Of a DNA stretch of 64,000 nucleotides, positions 31,900 through 43,169 are shown piece by piece. The stretch lies in the NCBI GenBank assembly GCA_958510875.1, contig OY294067.1, positions 258,851,736 through 258,915,735 on the forward strand, in the 5' to 3' direction. Every line of letters begins with the position of its first letter. Position 1 is the first letter of the stretch. The stretch is from Endomychus coccineus. Its lineage: Eukaryota; Arthropoda; Insecta; Coleoptera; Endomychidae. The notes under the pieces are model-generated. The model searched no databases and had not been told where the DNA came from. It worked only from the letters and a program-made list of their open reading frames with translations. The translations under genes were made by a program, and so were the position numbers.

Positions 31900-33497
31900 T
31901 TGATTAATTATCATGAATTATTAAATGATGAAACAACTTATATGAAATTAAAATCTGACCCTACTTTATCAGTACAAAATGACATGAATAAATTGATAAA
32001 TAAATGGCATAAAGATAAGATAATCCCTATTGAATTAAAAAATGAACTAATTTGCCATAATGGGCTAGCACCTTATATCTATGGGCTTCCGAAACTACAT
32101 AAAATGATTTACCCCTAAGACCCATTGTAAGTAATATTGGAGCTCCTACTTACAATTTATCAAAATTTCTATCAAAATCTATCAATAATATAATAGGAAA
32201 TAATGAATTTTATGTGAAAGACTCATGGCATTTTAATGAATTTATAAAAAATCAATCCGTACCAGTAAACCATCAACTAATTTCCTTGGACGTTGTTTCT
32301 TTATTTACAAATATACCTGTCGTTTTGGCATTGAATTGCATCAAAAAACGTTCGGCAGAGATTAAAAACCACACACCTCTTGATCAATCGGATTTTATAA
32401 ATGCGGTAAAGTTTTGTTTAGAATGCACTTATTTTCAGTACGGTGAGCAATATTTTGGACAAATTTTCGGCACAGCAATTGGATCTCCTATTTCAGCTAC
32501 CATTGCTAACCTCGTTATGGAATGCCTAGAGGAATCCGTTATAAATTCATTAGATTTTCAGCCTGTATTCTTTAAACGATATGCAGATGATTGCCTTATG
32601 TGTGTTAACAACGATAAAGTTCAATATGTGATTAATAAATTTAACAATTTCCACTGTAAACTTCAATTCACTTGTGAAATAGAAATAAACAAAAACATAA
32701 ATTTCCTAGATATGAACATTAGGCATGATGCAGATGGAAAAATAAAAACTTCTTGGTTTACTAAAGAAGTTTGGTCTCAACGTTATCTTCATTTCAATTC
32801 CGTTGCACCAGCTTGTTATGAAAAAAGTGTCATTAACAGCCTTACAGACCGCGCGGTGAAATTGTCCCACGCAGAAGACCGTCCCAAAATTTTAAAAATT
32901 GTTCGTAATACACTAGAAATGAATGGCTACCCAAAAACGTTCTTCAATCCTATCATTAAAGAGGGAATAAACAAAATCTATAATGGTTCTTCATATAAAA
33001 ATAACATAATAGGTAATACAGACAATTATATAACTTTACCATACATTCCGGAGACCTCAGAAAAAATTAAGACATGTTTGAAAAAGTACGATATAAATGT
33101 TGCGCATAAACCTACTAACTGTGTTAGGAAATATTTCTCAAATCTAAAACCTGTAATACCTAAAGATAAACAAACCCACACAGTATTTAAATTGAATTGT
33201 TTAGATTGTGATGGAACTTATACTGGAATCTCTAAACAATATTTACAAGAAAGAATGTACGGCCATAAGTATAGCACAAGAAATAATAACTTAGAAAATT
33301 CCACCGCCCTTGCTAAACACTGCTTTGATTATAACCATCAGTTTAATTACAAAAATGTTAATATTTTAACTAAAGAAACCAATTATTATAAAAGATCTAT
33401 CCTGGAGATGATTCACATAAAACGGGATTCCAATTCTGTGAACCATAGGAATGATATTCAGGGATTGAGTCAGATTTATACTAACTTGATTAATTAA
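31900..33497 (+). pseudogene. Penelope-like RT + GIY-YIG polyprotein (one frameshift, N-terminus missing)
   Basis: The first frame (31900-32118) has NYHELLNDETTYMKLKSDPT and APYIYGLPKLHK. A one-base indel near 32112-32118 then shifts to PLRPIVSNIGAPTYNLSKFL. From 32214 a 427-codon frame runs to the stop at 33497. It carries QLISLDVVSLFTNIP (RT motif A Asp), GTAIGSPISATIANLVME (motif B), RYADDCLMC (catalytic YADD), NINFLDMNI, and the GIY-YIG region HTVFKLNCLDCDGTYTGISK with QERMYGHKYS, then an ILEMIHIKRDSNSVNHR C-terminal stretch. RT and GIY-YIG together define canonical Penelope-like proteins. The GIY-YIG motif is the variant TVF/YTG. The catalytic residues look intact, but the N-terminus and frame are lost. 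Confidence 0.9.
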
Positions 33498-33870
33498 AAC
33501 TCTTGCAAATTCCTACATGCGTCTTTATAATGTTAAAAGTATATTTTAGGAAGAACGCTTGAAGTAAATTCCAATGCAGGTCTAAAACCTTTTCAAGTAC
33601 GTCATAAATCTACATCTGGTTCGAGTAAATATCAACAAATAGCTTCGAACTTCAGTTGCTTTGAGACCATAGCAATATGCGTTTGTATATTATGAGAATT
33701 TTACTGAACAGTGGATTCTTGTTACAAAAAGTTATACTTTAATATTATCGATACAATTTTCTATTATTCGTGGTTCTGTTCGTTTCGACGGCGTGGGCTT
33801 TTTGATTGAAAATTGTGCGATATGAACGCTTGTGCTAATTAGTTTTAATTAACCCCTTTTTACATAATAA

Positions 33871-33912
33871 GTCTTCTGATGAAGGTCGTGAGACCGAAAC
33901 GTACGTAAAGGC
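33871..33912 (+). ncRNA. Hammerhead-ribozyme-like motif, PLE A (intact core)
   Basis: In order: stem I GUCUU; core CUGAUGA; extra A; stem II GGUC-GUGA-GACC with a GNRA tetraloop; GAAA; palindrome CGUACG; UA; stem I partner AAGGC. Stem I pairs in full with one G-U where the other PLE A copies have AAGAC. Stem III would be three pairs with a UA loop, or an intermolecular CGUACG pairing. This is the best candidate for activity in the window. Confidence 0.75.
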
Positions 33913-33979
33913 GAAAATTTAAAACAGAGTGTTATTGTGACCTATTTTTCGAGAATATTTATATATAATTATTATATTA

Positions 33980-35985
33980 TATAATCAACAACCTATTTAT
34001 TAGATTAGGCTACTTATTTCACTACCAACAGTTAGCAGACAGCAATGTCTCAAATGGGAAATAAAAATTTAACTCCAACAATTTTTGATAAGTTTAATTG
34101 TATTTTCTCCATGTGCACTGCCCAGCTAGAAACATGATTGAAAATATGTGAAGTAACATCAATAATAAGTTACAATGATCAAAATATATATACCTATTTT
34201 TTTTTCAGAAACTGAACGGACTTGATCCATATGTAAGGTTCAGGTCCGTTTGGATAGCTACAATCCTACTTTTGAATAGCTACGTTCATTTTGCACTAGA
34301 AATGTGAAAAAATGTACCAGAGGGTTTTTGTTACTAGGAAGTTGAAAATGAATTCTGTTTCAAGTAAATTTTCTTTTTCTGTACGACATGCCAAATAATT
34401 CTGAATGACTGTTTGTATTGTCTAGATTTAGAAAAAATGTTTATATCTGCACAGGCTCATACTAACACATATAGCTAAGGCAAGTACTTCAATTGAATTG
34501 GTGAGAAGATACTTGGGTTGATATACATCCAGAAAATTGAGTGTATTACTGCAAAATTTCAGAAACAAAAGAAAGGTGCTTTTTTCACTAAGTAGACAAG
34601 TTATATAGTATTTCTATTTTTTTTTTTTAAACAGCCACACAGGAAACATCCTGTATTAAAATTTTTTTAGGAAATGTGATTTGAGAGCATACCAACCCTT
34701 GGACCAACCTTCTGCATCGGTTTTGATATCTGAAGATGATATTCAACATCCAGTTAGCTTTTGCAGGTCAAGAATATATTTTCAAATCTGTATTCGATAC
34801 CATTTACACTTCCACTTTTCGTCATTCGATGAATTAATTATTAGTGTGGCTGTGCCATTTCTAACTTATAAGTATATGGAGGATAAGGTTAATAGTTAAG
34901 TATTCATATTATTTGATGTTTCTTACTGAGTATTTAATAGTTCATCACTAACACAAAATGTTATAAAATATTAGTATCAAATAAAAGTGTAGCATAATGG
35001 GTATCTACTTTATTTATATAGTTGCATATTTATTTACTGGACAAAGTTCCTTATAATACATACTAAATTGATTAAGTATCAAGTAAGTTCTTTATTTCAT
35101 AGTATGTTAAACAAAATTCACCTATATCAATAACATTATCACAATATCATTAATACAAGTGTAGAACAGGAAAATGAAACAATGGTATAGTTAACAGTTT
35201 CTAGCCTGACTTGATCTTGCTGAGTCTTCTACAACTTTCCCTCCTCATATTAATCACTCTGGATTGGATCAGTTTATCCAACAATACCTACTAGTTTTAA
35301 ATTTATTTGAGATCAGTGCTTCAAAAAAAGAAAATGAAGTTGAGGTAGCATCTATTTTCAACTTCCTATCATCATCTACCCTTGTTCTTCCAACATTTCT
35401 TTGGCAAAGTAAACTTACAAAAAAATAGAAAATTGTACTTTCAAAATATAGAAAAGCTATTAGCCAGACAGATCTGAACTTTACATACACAACAGAACAA
35501 CAGCCAACCGGTGACGAGCTTGTACAAGCTAGTATAGGCGACTAGAGTTACGAAGTAGGTAAGAAGTATCGATTGGAATACACAAGCAGCCATAGTGGCA
35601 GAGGTGTGAATGGTGCAAAGGACCAGCATTCAAAGTAAAGTGTCTGGAAGAGAAAAATTTTGCTAACAAAATTAGATGAGTAGATGAGTGATCTACTCTG
35701 TCCCGTCTGGTGCTGGGCAGGGCCCAATGACTTGCTTGTGTAGGGATAACGGGGCTATGAGGACCATCGCGCCACTAGGGCTCTGGAAGTTCTGGTGATG
35801 ATTATCCTTCTACAGCTCCATATCAAAACAATGGCCGCGGGTACGGGGTATCGGTTGGCTTGTCTGGATCGGTACGTCTGTGCTTCGCGGTCATGGCAAA
35901 ATTTGGTATTAGGCAGACGAGAACTGCGATAGCGCCTGCTGTCAAGTTTCAAACACCAGCCGTCCTCATAACACAGAGGACGGAC
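33980..35985. other. No recognised gene
   Basis: Short open frames on both strands (for example 34681-34899 plus, 35269-35490 and 35441-35629 minus) show no family motif. A poly-T tract lies near 34618-34629. Confidence 0.4.
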
Positions 35986-35994
35986 TGAGAGAAC

Positions 35995-36540
35995 AAGCAC
36001 TTTGGGCCGCTTCCACCAAGGGGACTCGTGAGGTTCACGGACGTGTCCAAAAATGGCGAGGGAGATTTCAGTTCCCCTAGGTACCCACGTAACCATTTTC
36101 CAAGCTGAGGTCTGTGCAATACGAGCCTGTGCCCTGGAAAACCTGAGACTAAACTACCCAGTTAGACGAATTAACATCAGTACTGACATCCGAGCGGCCC
36201 TGGGCGCACTCCGAGCCCACATAATGACTTCTAGGCTTGTCTTAGAGTGCAGTGAAACTCTGGCTGAATTAGCCCGAATGAACAAACTCCAGCTAGTGTG
36301 CCCACTCTTGCCTATGAACTGGCCAAACGGGGTTCCTTGAGTGGCCCTGACCCCGATTAAACGATCGCAATTTCATCGACCACCGGGCTGCACGACCTCA
36401 AGGAGCTACTGGAGTGGCTCTCGGTCTGGCGTGGCTTTACTTTAGGCCTGCTGAACTGATCGAAGAGAGAGCACAATGGACCCAATCAAGCCATCTAACT
36501 GCTTCGAACTTGTCCGCCCCCCATTTTGATTGATTGAGTG
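35995..36540 (+). mobile_element. LINE D, 3' fragment with RNase H
   Basis: An RNase H remnant is followed by about 200 bp leading to a TTGATTGATTGAGTGA tail. It is distinct in sequence from LINEs A, B and C and less AT-rich than the surroundings. It is 5'-truncated. Confidence 0.7.
36009..36400 (+). pseudogene. RNase H domain of LINE D (broken)
   Basis: The first strand reads LRFTDVSKNGEG (usual form T-D-G-S-K). A frame from 36053 follows: EISVPLGTHVTIFQAEVCAI, RACALENLRLNY, INISTDIRAALGALRAHI (the S-T-D Asp), SRLVLECSETLAELARMNKL and QLVCPLL, where the family has Q-L-V-W-V-P-G-H. A deletion and frameshift at that point move to YELAKRGSLSGPDPD, the end of the usual A-D-E-L-A-K-R-G-S stretch. 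The fold order is that of R1/Jockey-type LINE RNase H. It cannot be functional. Confidence 0.78.
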
Positions 36541-36544
36541 ATCT

Positions 36545-38405
36545 ACTGATCAGTTAATTTTCGTAAGTGGAGTAGATCATGAATATTATATATAAAACGA
36601 TTAGTATCATATATTCCTAAAGGTAACATACAATTCTTCGAAATAAGAACGAGGACGCCCATCTTTGAGTTATTTCCATGTTGTTCATTTCTTCTTAATT
36701 ATATTCGTTGAAAATCGTTATTGAATTTGTGTGGAATGTTTATTTAGCCCAAATAGTCATGTTTGTGTATGCGAAATAATATGTGTCATTGTACAATCTT
36801 CGAACTTCACACTTCAAGCTACAGCTCTTTCCGTTGAATGTTATGTCAGAGGACAATGTTAGTCCGTTTTGTAAATAAAATAACATAATGTTATCCGTCC
36901 ACCTAATGAAAATTAACATCGTTCTACTGCGTGCACACTTAAACAGTCGAACGATTACATAATAGGTGGTAATAATACATTTTTGAAGTTGAATGTAGAG
37001 TAATTTCCGAATGAAGGAGAATATAGGAAATGCGAACAATAGGACTGCGTTCAGGTGTTAGATATCGTACGCATTGTCAGCGTCCGATTTGATTTTCATA
37101 CGCGGTCTTTTCAACAACTTCCGGCGCAGTTTAACGGAAACTAATCTGGCAACGTGTTACGTTCACACGTGTTTTTGATGAGGAAATGTTACCTTTTGAT
37201 TTAAAGTGGGAAAATTACCATAACAAAAAATGAACTCATGATTTTCAGTCACATTAATAACTATTCCCATTTGTCTATTATACTCAATATACACTGCTCC
37301 AAGAAATATACGCACCACTAAAATAATCAAGGATATTTCATTTTTACGTCGGAAATAGCAAACTTAAATGTGCAAACGCCCAAACATTGAAGCCGCCTCA
37401 CTTAGCGAAAAAATAGCCACAATACCTTTCGACGGTACTGAACGACCAAATACCGAAATTCTATATTGTTTTCGAGTTGTTGATTATGTTGAAACGGTTA
37501 ACAGAACGCACATAATAGTCTAGGAGCCAGAGCGATATTGATGGTCTGAACATTAACACGATGTCACTATGGTTTATCGTCAGAGGACGGCTCAATGACC
37601 AATTCATCTCATGGACCGAATTTTCGCCGGCTGCTAGATCTCGAGATAAAGCCTCCGCAAATTGTTTATTATTTTACTGGAGGTTAACCCTTTTCAAGTT
37701 GCGGTTATTTGAAAAGCATGCCATTCTTATACACTTCCACCATGTGCCATCATCATTTTTTATCGTGTCCGTTTATCAGGCTGACCAGTTAAAATTGGAC
37801 CGAAAATGGACTGCAAGTTAACCCTCACAAACCAGGTGGAAAATATTCATTGGTATTGGCAATTGTTAAGATACGCTATGCTATTGAAAGTTATCGGTCC
37901 ATTTTCGAGTAATTAGCCATTATTTGGGCCAAAAATGTTTTTTTTTCTCTTTTTGTGGCTAAACCTTGCGGATTACAAGGTAACATGATGGCATGTTAAA
38001 TAACTTTATTGGAGGTAAAATAGAGATATAAAATTATTGTCATCACTTCTTGCCTATTTCTACCCCTCAAAACCCCTAAGACCATACCTAAAAAAAAACC
38101 TTGTTTCGATTTTAAACACAGCCAGAATCTTAATAATTGAGTGATTCATCATAAAATTGGTCATAGATAAAAAAATGGTTTGGGATTATCAACTGGATGA
38201 GGATACACGATACTTAACTTCTTATGCTTAGAAAAATTGTTCATGGCCTTACTATTCATTGCATTATTGCCACTTATAATACAAAAAATTTTGTACCACT
38301 ACGAAAATCTTGCTGTGTTATTGTTGTTACCATGAAACCTTTCACACGGACAGCCGATATCCATTGCTTCCGTCCATTTTCTTTGGGAAAACTGAACATT
38401 TGAAC
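36545..38405. other. No recognised gene
   Basis: A sequence near 37292-37320 (ACACTGCTCCAAGAAATATA) looks like a transposon end, but no partner end was found. An 86-codon frame at 37561-37821 has no motif. Confidence 0.4.
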
Positions 38406-38409
38406 TTTT

Positions 38410-38850
38410 GGCCCATTGTCGTAATTTCAATTACAGCCAGGAGCACATTTATTAGGCATAAGTGAATAACTAACAAATGTCAGTAAACTGTACGTATGAC
38501 GCGGGAAGAATCAATATAAGCATTTACTTAGAAAGTCATATTGCAACGCACTTTATTCAGTCATGACACTATTATACACGATTATTTAAAGGTAAAAATA
38601 CGTTCCATTCACACAAGGACACCTCAAGACCAGGTGCAACATATACACACAAGAAATAGATAAGACTTTGTTAAGTTGGAATATTTATCACCTGTGCCAA
38701 TCCATACCGACTACGCAACATTAAGACTAAGCGATACTGCTGTAAGATTCGTAAGCCTCTTGCTGATGACGTCATACTGACTTTTGTACTGAGCATATAG
38801 GCCTTGTACTATGATGGATATTGGCTCAAGTTCTTGCATAGGTACATGAT
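38410..38850 (+). repeat. Dispersed repeat family R1, copy B
   Basis: It is collinear with 1-475. The shared blocks are CCAGGAGCA, ATTGCAACGCACTTTATT, CCAGGTGCAACATATA and TACTGACTTTTGTACT, then CCTTGTACTAT. The copies differ at many positions. Unclassified. Confidence 0.6.
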
Positions 38851-39401
38851 GTATGCAAACAGGAACTATAAACACGTGCGTCGGTCAAAACTCTTGTACA
38901 AACTTAGGGGATAAAAACCATTATCTATGAGTTTTCTGAAGTTTTAATGAAAAAACACTTGTAATAAATTTTCACAAATTCCGTTTTTATTGAACAAAAC
39001 GTGTTTCACCACACGTGGCTTTATCAAACCATGGTTTTACAAACTATGGTTTATTCCTTAAATATTGAAATTAAGAATGTGGGTAAGAGGGTACGTGTAC
39101 AGTAGGATAAGAGTTACTCACAAATAAATTTAAAAATGGAGAATTGGTGAAGGTTTTCTGATCATTTAAAAGGTCTCCTGTATTTTTAAAGTTATTAATT
39201 TCAATTTTCTCTAAGTTAATGAACTATAATAGAGTTCACACAGTACAGACAAATTTCTAGGTGATTTAGAAGGAATGGAAATGTATAAACGAAAAAAGTA
39301 ATTTACTAAATTGCGATTGATCCCCAGCTGAGGGTAACACTTTTTTACATTATTATCCCCAACTAGTATTTAAACAGGCACATTTTGATTCATAGTTTAG
39401 T

Positions 39402-39445
39402 TTACTCTGATGATGGCTACTTGGTAGCCAAAAGGTCCTCAGTAA
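39402..39445 (+). ncRNA. Hammerhead-ribozyme-like motif, fourth sequence type
   Basis: In order: stem I UUACU; core CUGAUGA; extra U; stem II GGCUA-CUUGG-UAGCC; AAAA where GAAA is expected; GGUCC; UC; stem I partner AGUAA. Stem I is five perfect pairs. GGUCC can pair with itself only between two molecules. The G12-to-A change would probably impair cleavage. It lies antisense to the 3' flank of the PLE C GIY-YIG frame, so it may belong to another fragment. Confidence 0.55.
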
Positions 39446-39485
39446 TTTAGTAGTGGATAAGGGTGATTATTGTTTAATACTTTAA

Positions 39486-39780
39486 TTTTTAACTGACTTA
39501 TGGAGAATCTCGAAATCATCTTTGAAATGACGATCAGTTTCTTCAATATGGTTTACAACTTTTGAATCTCCTTTGTTCAAATCAAAATGTTCTTCAATTC
39601 TAATTTTGAAAGATCTTCCTTTCTGGCCTATATAGAATTTATCACAATCTTCACACTCTACCTTGTATACTCCTGATTCTTTATCTTTTTTATGCTTATC
39701 TTTGTTGTTTCTAATATATTTGCCTACAATATTATTTGTTCTATAATGTACCTCACTCGTCCCCTCCTTCTTAATCTAAT
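39486..39780 (-). pseudogene. GIY-YIG endonuclease fragment of PLE C
   Basis: The minus-strand frame is open for about 95 codons: HYRTNNIVGKYIRNNKDKHK, then KDKESGVYKVECEDCDKFYI with GQKGRSFKIRIEEHF, DSKVVNHIEETDRHF and a C-terminus FEILHKSVKN with a stop. GVY...FYIGQ...R is the GIY-YIG core with its catalytic Arg. The Cys pair CEDC is the zinc-like insertion seen in many Penelope-like GIY-YIG domains. The RT part is absent. It is better conserved than the flanking arms. Confidence 0.85.
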
Positions 39781-39924
39781 TTTAATATATTTGAGGAATA
39801 AACCATAGCTTGTAAAACCATTGTTTAATAAAGCCATCGTGTTGTGGAACATGTCACGTTTCGTTTAATAAAACCGAAGCTTGTGAAAATTTATTAGTAT
39901 ATTTTTCATTAAAACTATAGGTAC

Positions 39925-41060
39925 GACTTTTCAACGAGTAAGCACCGAAACCATCCAAAGTTTTCGAAAAATCTTTGGAATGAGCTTAGGAAAAAATAAA
40001 CACAGAAAAGTTGGATAATATGTTAAGTTTATACATATAACTACTAATATTAGGGTCACATCTGGTGGAACTATTATCATTTTCCTACTGAATTTTGGGA
40101 ATTATAAACTTTTAGTGTAATTGGATATTAACACAGAGAAAATTCACGTAACTTAATAAATTATAAAGAAATTGTAAACATCTTATTATATTTTTTAATG
40201 TTCTTCGTAGTTGACATTGACACATACTGTTGAGTATGTTCAGCAGTATATCAAATATCACATCGTATTCAATTATTCATTCACCTTCTTATCATTATGA
40301 ATTCTTAGATGAGTGTTGTGTTAGGAAACTATCGGATCTGCAATGGTAATGAACGAGTCCGGTTCTGCGAGAAGGTGCAATATGTCAACTTATGCAAGAG
40401 TTGATGTAATGTGCATTTGCCGAGGGCTCGACTTGTCCTTGTGTGACGATAACTATCTATAAACCAAACATTCTCTTACTTCCTGGAGTAACATTTTATA
40501 CACCACAAGCTCATTACCTCCATGGGCACGTTTCATTAATTCGTTAGTTTTTCTAACACAACAGTACTTTGACAAATGAAATATATTACACCTTTTTATA
40601 TTATGGTAATACATGTTAGTTACAGAATCTCTTCTAGTAGAACACATAAATATTGAATATATTACTTCCATTATCGAAACCATTAACTTACGTTTATACA
40701 AGTAGAGTAATAATATTGCTAAAAGTGTTGTTTGTATACATTATTGTGATGATCGTATCTTTCAAACACTAGTTACAAAGTAACAGAACTATACAGACTA
40801 AACAATATGATAAAATTTAAATCTAGGATATAAATTTCAAGTTTTCTCTAAAACCACTCTACACAAGTGAAGTTGGAATATTTCAACGTTTCAGCTAGCT
40901 TCAAAAATACCTCAGGACACTACATCGAATGCCAATTCTATTTCATTATATCATTCTCAAGATATTTCTGTCTTTATTGATGTACCTTAGTTTTTGGTAA
41001 CGAACAAATATATTTGGTGTCACGCTGGTATCTCTGCTCAAGAATGATTTCCAAACGTAG
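39925..41060. other. No recognised gene
   Basis: An 82-codon minus frame (40453-40701) and other short frames show no motif. Confidence 0.4.
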
Positions 41061-41064
41061 ATAC

Positions 41065-41330
41065 CATCATCTGAATGTTATGACTCAAAATTTGGATGAT
41101 TTCGATTAATGAATTGGTACCTACAGATCTGGGACGAAAGTTCAATTATTCTCCATAGATAATCATTATAGACAGCATCCATGTATATATTATGAATATA
41201 ACTTAAAAGATTTAACATTATTAATATGAATAAACGTAAAACATTGAATTTCAGGTGCAATTCGAACCCACATTACTGGATGTCTAGTCCAGTGTGTTCA
41301 CCAACTGTACCACTTTGGTGCCATTAGAGT
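41065..41330 (-). mobile_element. SINE B, tRNA-derived, copy 1
   Basis: On the minus strand the head starts GGCACCAAAGTGG. An A-box-like TGGTACAGTTGG, an anticodon-arm-like CTGGA/TCCAG stem and a B-box-like GGGTTCGAATTGC follow (about 41258-41325). A homologous copy interrupted by a P-type element lies at 41480-43165, and the shared sequence continues past the tRNA part (ACATTGAA, then the AT-rich body). The 3' boundary is uncertain. Confidence 0.65.
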
Positions 41331-41686
41331 CTCATATTTTTGTAAATATAACCTCTGAAAGGATAGTTGATCATTGATGAACACAATGCTATGCGATGCC
41401 CCGCAATGGCTCAACTATTCACGCTCATTGATCTTAAGTTCAATCGTTTTGAATCGAGGAGTGTAGGTATGAGTATTATGGTTGGCAATTACTCTGACAG
41501 TACCCAGGTTCTTATATATTTCAATAGAACTGGCTGAGAAATGTTCTGGGTAAGTATATACAAATTTAAGGTTTCTTTGCCTAATTGGCCACAATTCCAA
41601 TAAAATTATGAAGATAACTTAGATAATTCAATATAGGATTATCAAGGTGAATGAACGAAACATTGAACCATAGGTGGGATTAGAAC

Positions 41687-43098
41687 CACGGTATAATATA
41701 ATGGTAGTGCATCTCGTATACTGTTATACATAACGAAAGCGTAGCCCAAGTCTGTGAACTCACAACTCTTGCCGCAGGGTCGCTACGGTCGGATGAAAGA
41801 GGAGCAAAACGGCGAGAACGATGATGAGTTGATCTTTTAATTTTTTACCGACATGTAATGTAAACAAAATGTTTTCTACCTGAGCTCTGACCAGGATTGA
41901 ATTCGAAAATTATGTTATTTAAGTTATCGTCTATTTCTATATTTCTACAATGAATTATAGAATGTGTATTAGTTGCGATTAAATTGTTTAACGTGTATAA
42001 ATGCATTTTCAAGTGCATTTGAAAATCTTGTACATGGAACTCCAGCAGCACAATTCTTATTACAAAAGAATAACGGAGGATTAATCCATCCAAATTTATG
42101 CTTTTTTGAATTGTTAACAAATGTCGAAAAATATTTTAAAAAACATGTGAATAATGACAATAATATAGATGTTTATAATGCTGTAATTGACGATGTTCTA
42201 ATGCATGAAGAAATAACTTTTCCGTGCGAACAACATAAAATTGATGTAATGAGTTTTTGTCCACACTTTTACATATTGATAAGGATGAGGCAATTTGCCA
42301 AACAAGAAAATAAACTGAATGAGAAAAATGATAACATAAAAATAGATGGAAAAAGAGGGAAATTGAGTGAAACAAATAATGATGTGAAAATACTAAGAAA
42401 AAAAGCAAAATTATTATAAATAATGTAAATTGTATATAAATAAATTGTAATATAAGCTAGGTAAGGATATTTGTTGGTTCGGAGTACTGCACTTTAATAA
42501 ATTAATCACATCTGAATCCAACGGTATATTATTTTTATTGACAGGTTTTAGTAAAGAACCAACAATAGGGTCCGATGAAACTAACAATATTGTCAACAAA
42601 TCACTATTTGTTGCTATTCGTGAATTCTATATCACCCAAAACGAAAAAAATCTCAAATAATCTGTGCAGCATTAAAAAACTAGAAGGATTGGTGAAACAA
42701 ATTCTAAAAAGAAGTCTTGGGAGCTCTTGGGGGTTATAGAGTTTTTCTTTATTGAATATGGGCTTAAATTTATAAATTGCTGAATTAACTCTACATATAG
42801 ATTACAATGTAGATCAAATATAAATATGGAAATATATGGTCTTATCTATCTCAGTAATATTCATTGTTAAGGAAAAACTATACTTGTATACGACAGAAAC
42901 AACTTGGATATAATATTCAGACAGCGATTTGAAATATTCAACTGTAAGGAATTGGCAGTGTATTGCGAATTTACCCACTGTGCACCGTATAGCTCCGTTT
43001 TCATCCGACCGTAGCGATCCTGCGGCAAGAGTTGTAAGTTCGCAGACTTTGGCTACGCTTTTAATATACGATACGCACTACCATTATATTATACTGTG
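41687..43098 (+). mobile_element. P-like DNA transposon (1412 bp) with 8-bp target duplication
   Basis: Terminal repeats CACGGTATAATATAATGG and, inverted, CACAGTATAATATAATGG begin with CA and extend about 110 bp inward, including GCCGCAGG(G/A)TCGCTACGGTC and TCGGATGAAA. They are flanked by a perfect 8-bp duplication ATTAGAAC (41679-41686 and 43099-43106). The ends, duplication length and a P/THAP9-type transposase tail agree. The sequence is different from the P-type element at 1.7 kb. Much of the transposase has been deleted. Confidence 0.88.
41973..42419 (+). pseudogene. C-terminal fragment of a P/THAP9-type transposase
   Basis: The open frame, without an ATG at its 5' end (an in-frame stop lies just upstream), reads LNCLTCINAFSSAFENLVHG, then AAQFLLQKNNGGLIHPNLC, LLTNVEKYFKKHV and a Lys-rich end NNDVKILRKKAKLL. 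A C-x2-C, a G-G-L-x-x-P and a following helix ending in E-K-x-F/Y are typical of the C-terminal region of P-element and THAP9-like transposases. The THAP, coiled-coil and catalytic RNase-H-like parts are missing. About 149 codons remain of a protein that usually exceeds 600. The highly charged C-terminus is open to its natural-looking stop. Confidence 0.65.
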
Positions 43099-43169
43099 AT
43101 TAGAACCCACATTCCTGGTCCAGTGTGTTAATCAATTTCACCACTTTGGTGCATATAGCGGGGATCTCG

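Larger units (their letters stand above)
31890..33975 (+). mobile_element. PLE A: Penelope-like retroelement, most complete copy
   Basis: This is a 5'-truncated copy that keeps most of the reverse transcriptase, the GIY-YIG endonuclease, the 3' UTR and a terminal repeat segment with an intact-looking hammerhead motif. The 3' end near GAGAATATTTATATATAATT is shared with the other PLE A copies. The 5' pLTR is missing. It is about the same age as or older than the 58.8-61.7-kb pair, judging by scattered substitutions. Confidence 0.88.
38945..39920. mobile_element. PLE C: third Penelope-like family, inverted arms
   Basis: The left arm (38945-39080, minus orientation) and right arm (39775-39920, plus) are inverted copies of one terminal repeat. 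They share AGGAATAAACCATAG, TTGTAAAACCAT, AATAAAGCCA, GTGAAAATTTATTA and CATTAAAAC. Each arm holds a decayed hammerhead-like core, the left one reading, on the minus strand, TTGATAA, GCCAC/GTGGT and GAAACACG. Between the arms are a minus-strand GIY-YIG remnant and a separate plus-strand hammerhead-like motif at 39402. Confidence 0.72.
41480..43165 (-). mobile_element. SINE B copy 2, split by a P-like element
   Basis: The tRNA-like head is at about 43099-43160 (inverted GCACCAAAGTGG, CACACTGGACCAGG, GTGGGTTCTAATC). Its body continues at about 41480-41686. The break falls inside the B box, exactly at the 8-bp duplication ATTAGAAC of the inserted element. Confidence 0.65.

Noticed and set aside
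35269..35629. Minus-strand frames as a small secreted or membrane protein
   Set aside because: They are hydrophobic at the N-terminus, but there is no family motif, no repeat partner and no splice-consistent extension.
37292..37840. Tc1-like transposon starting at ACACTGCTCCAAGAAATATA
   Set aside because: It looks like an element end, but no inverted partner or transposase remnant was found downstream.
41258..41325. tRNA gene (possible AGA anticodon) on the minus strand
   Set aside because: The T-arm and acceptor pairing are poor, there is no long variable arm as a serine tRNA would need, and a second copy exists that is split by a transposon. Treated as SINE B.
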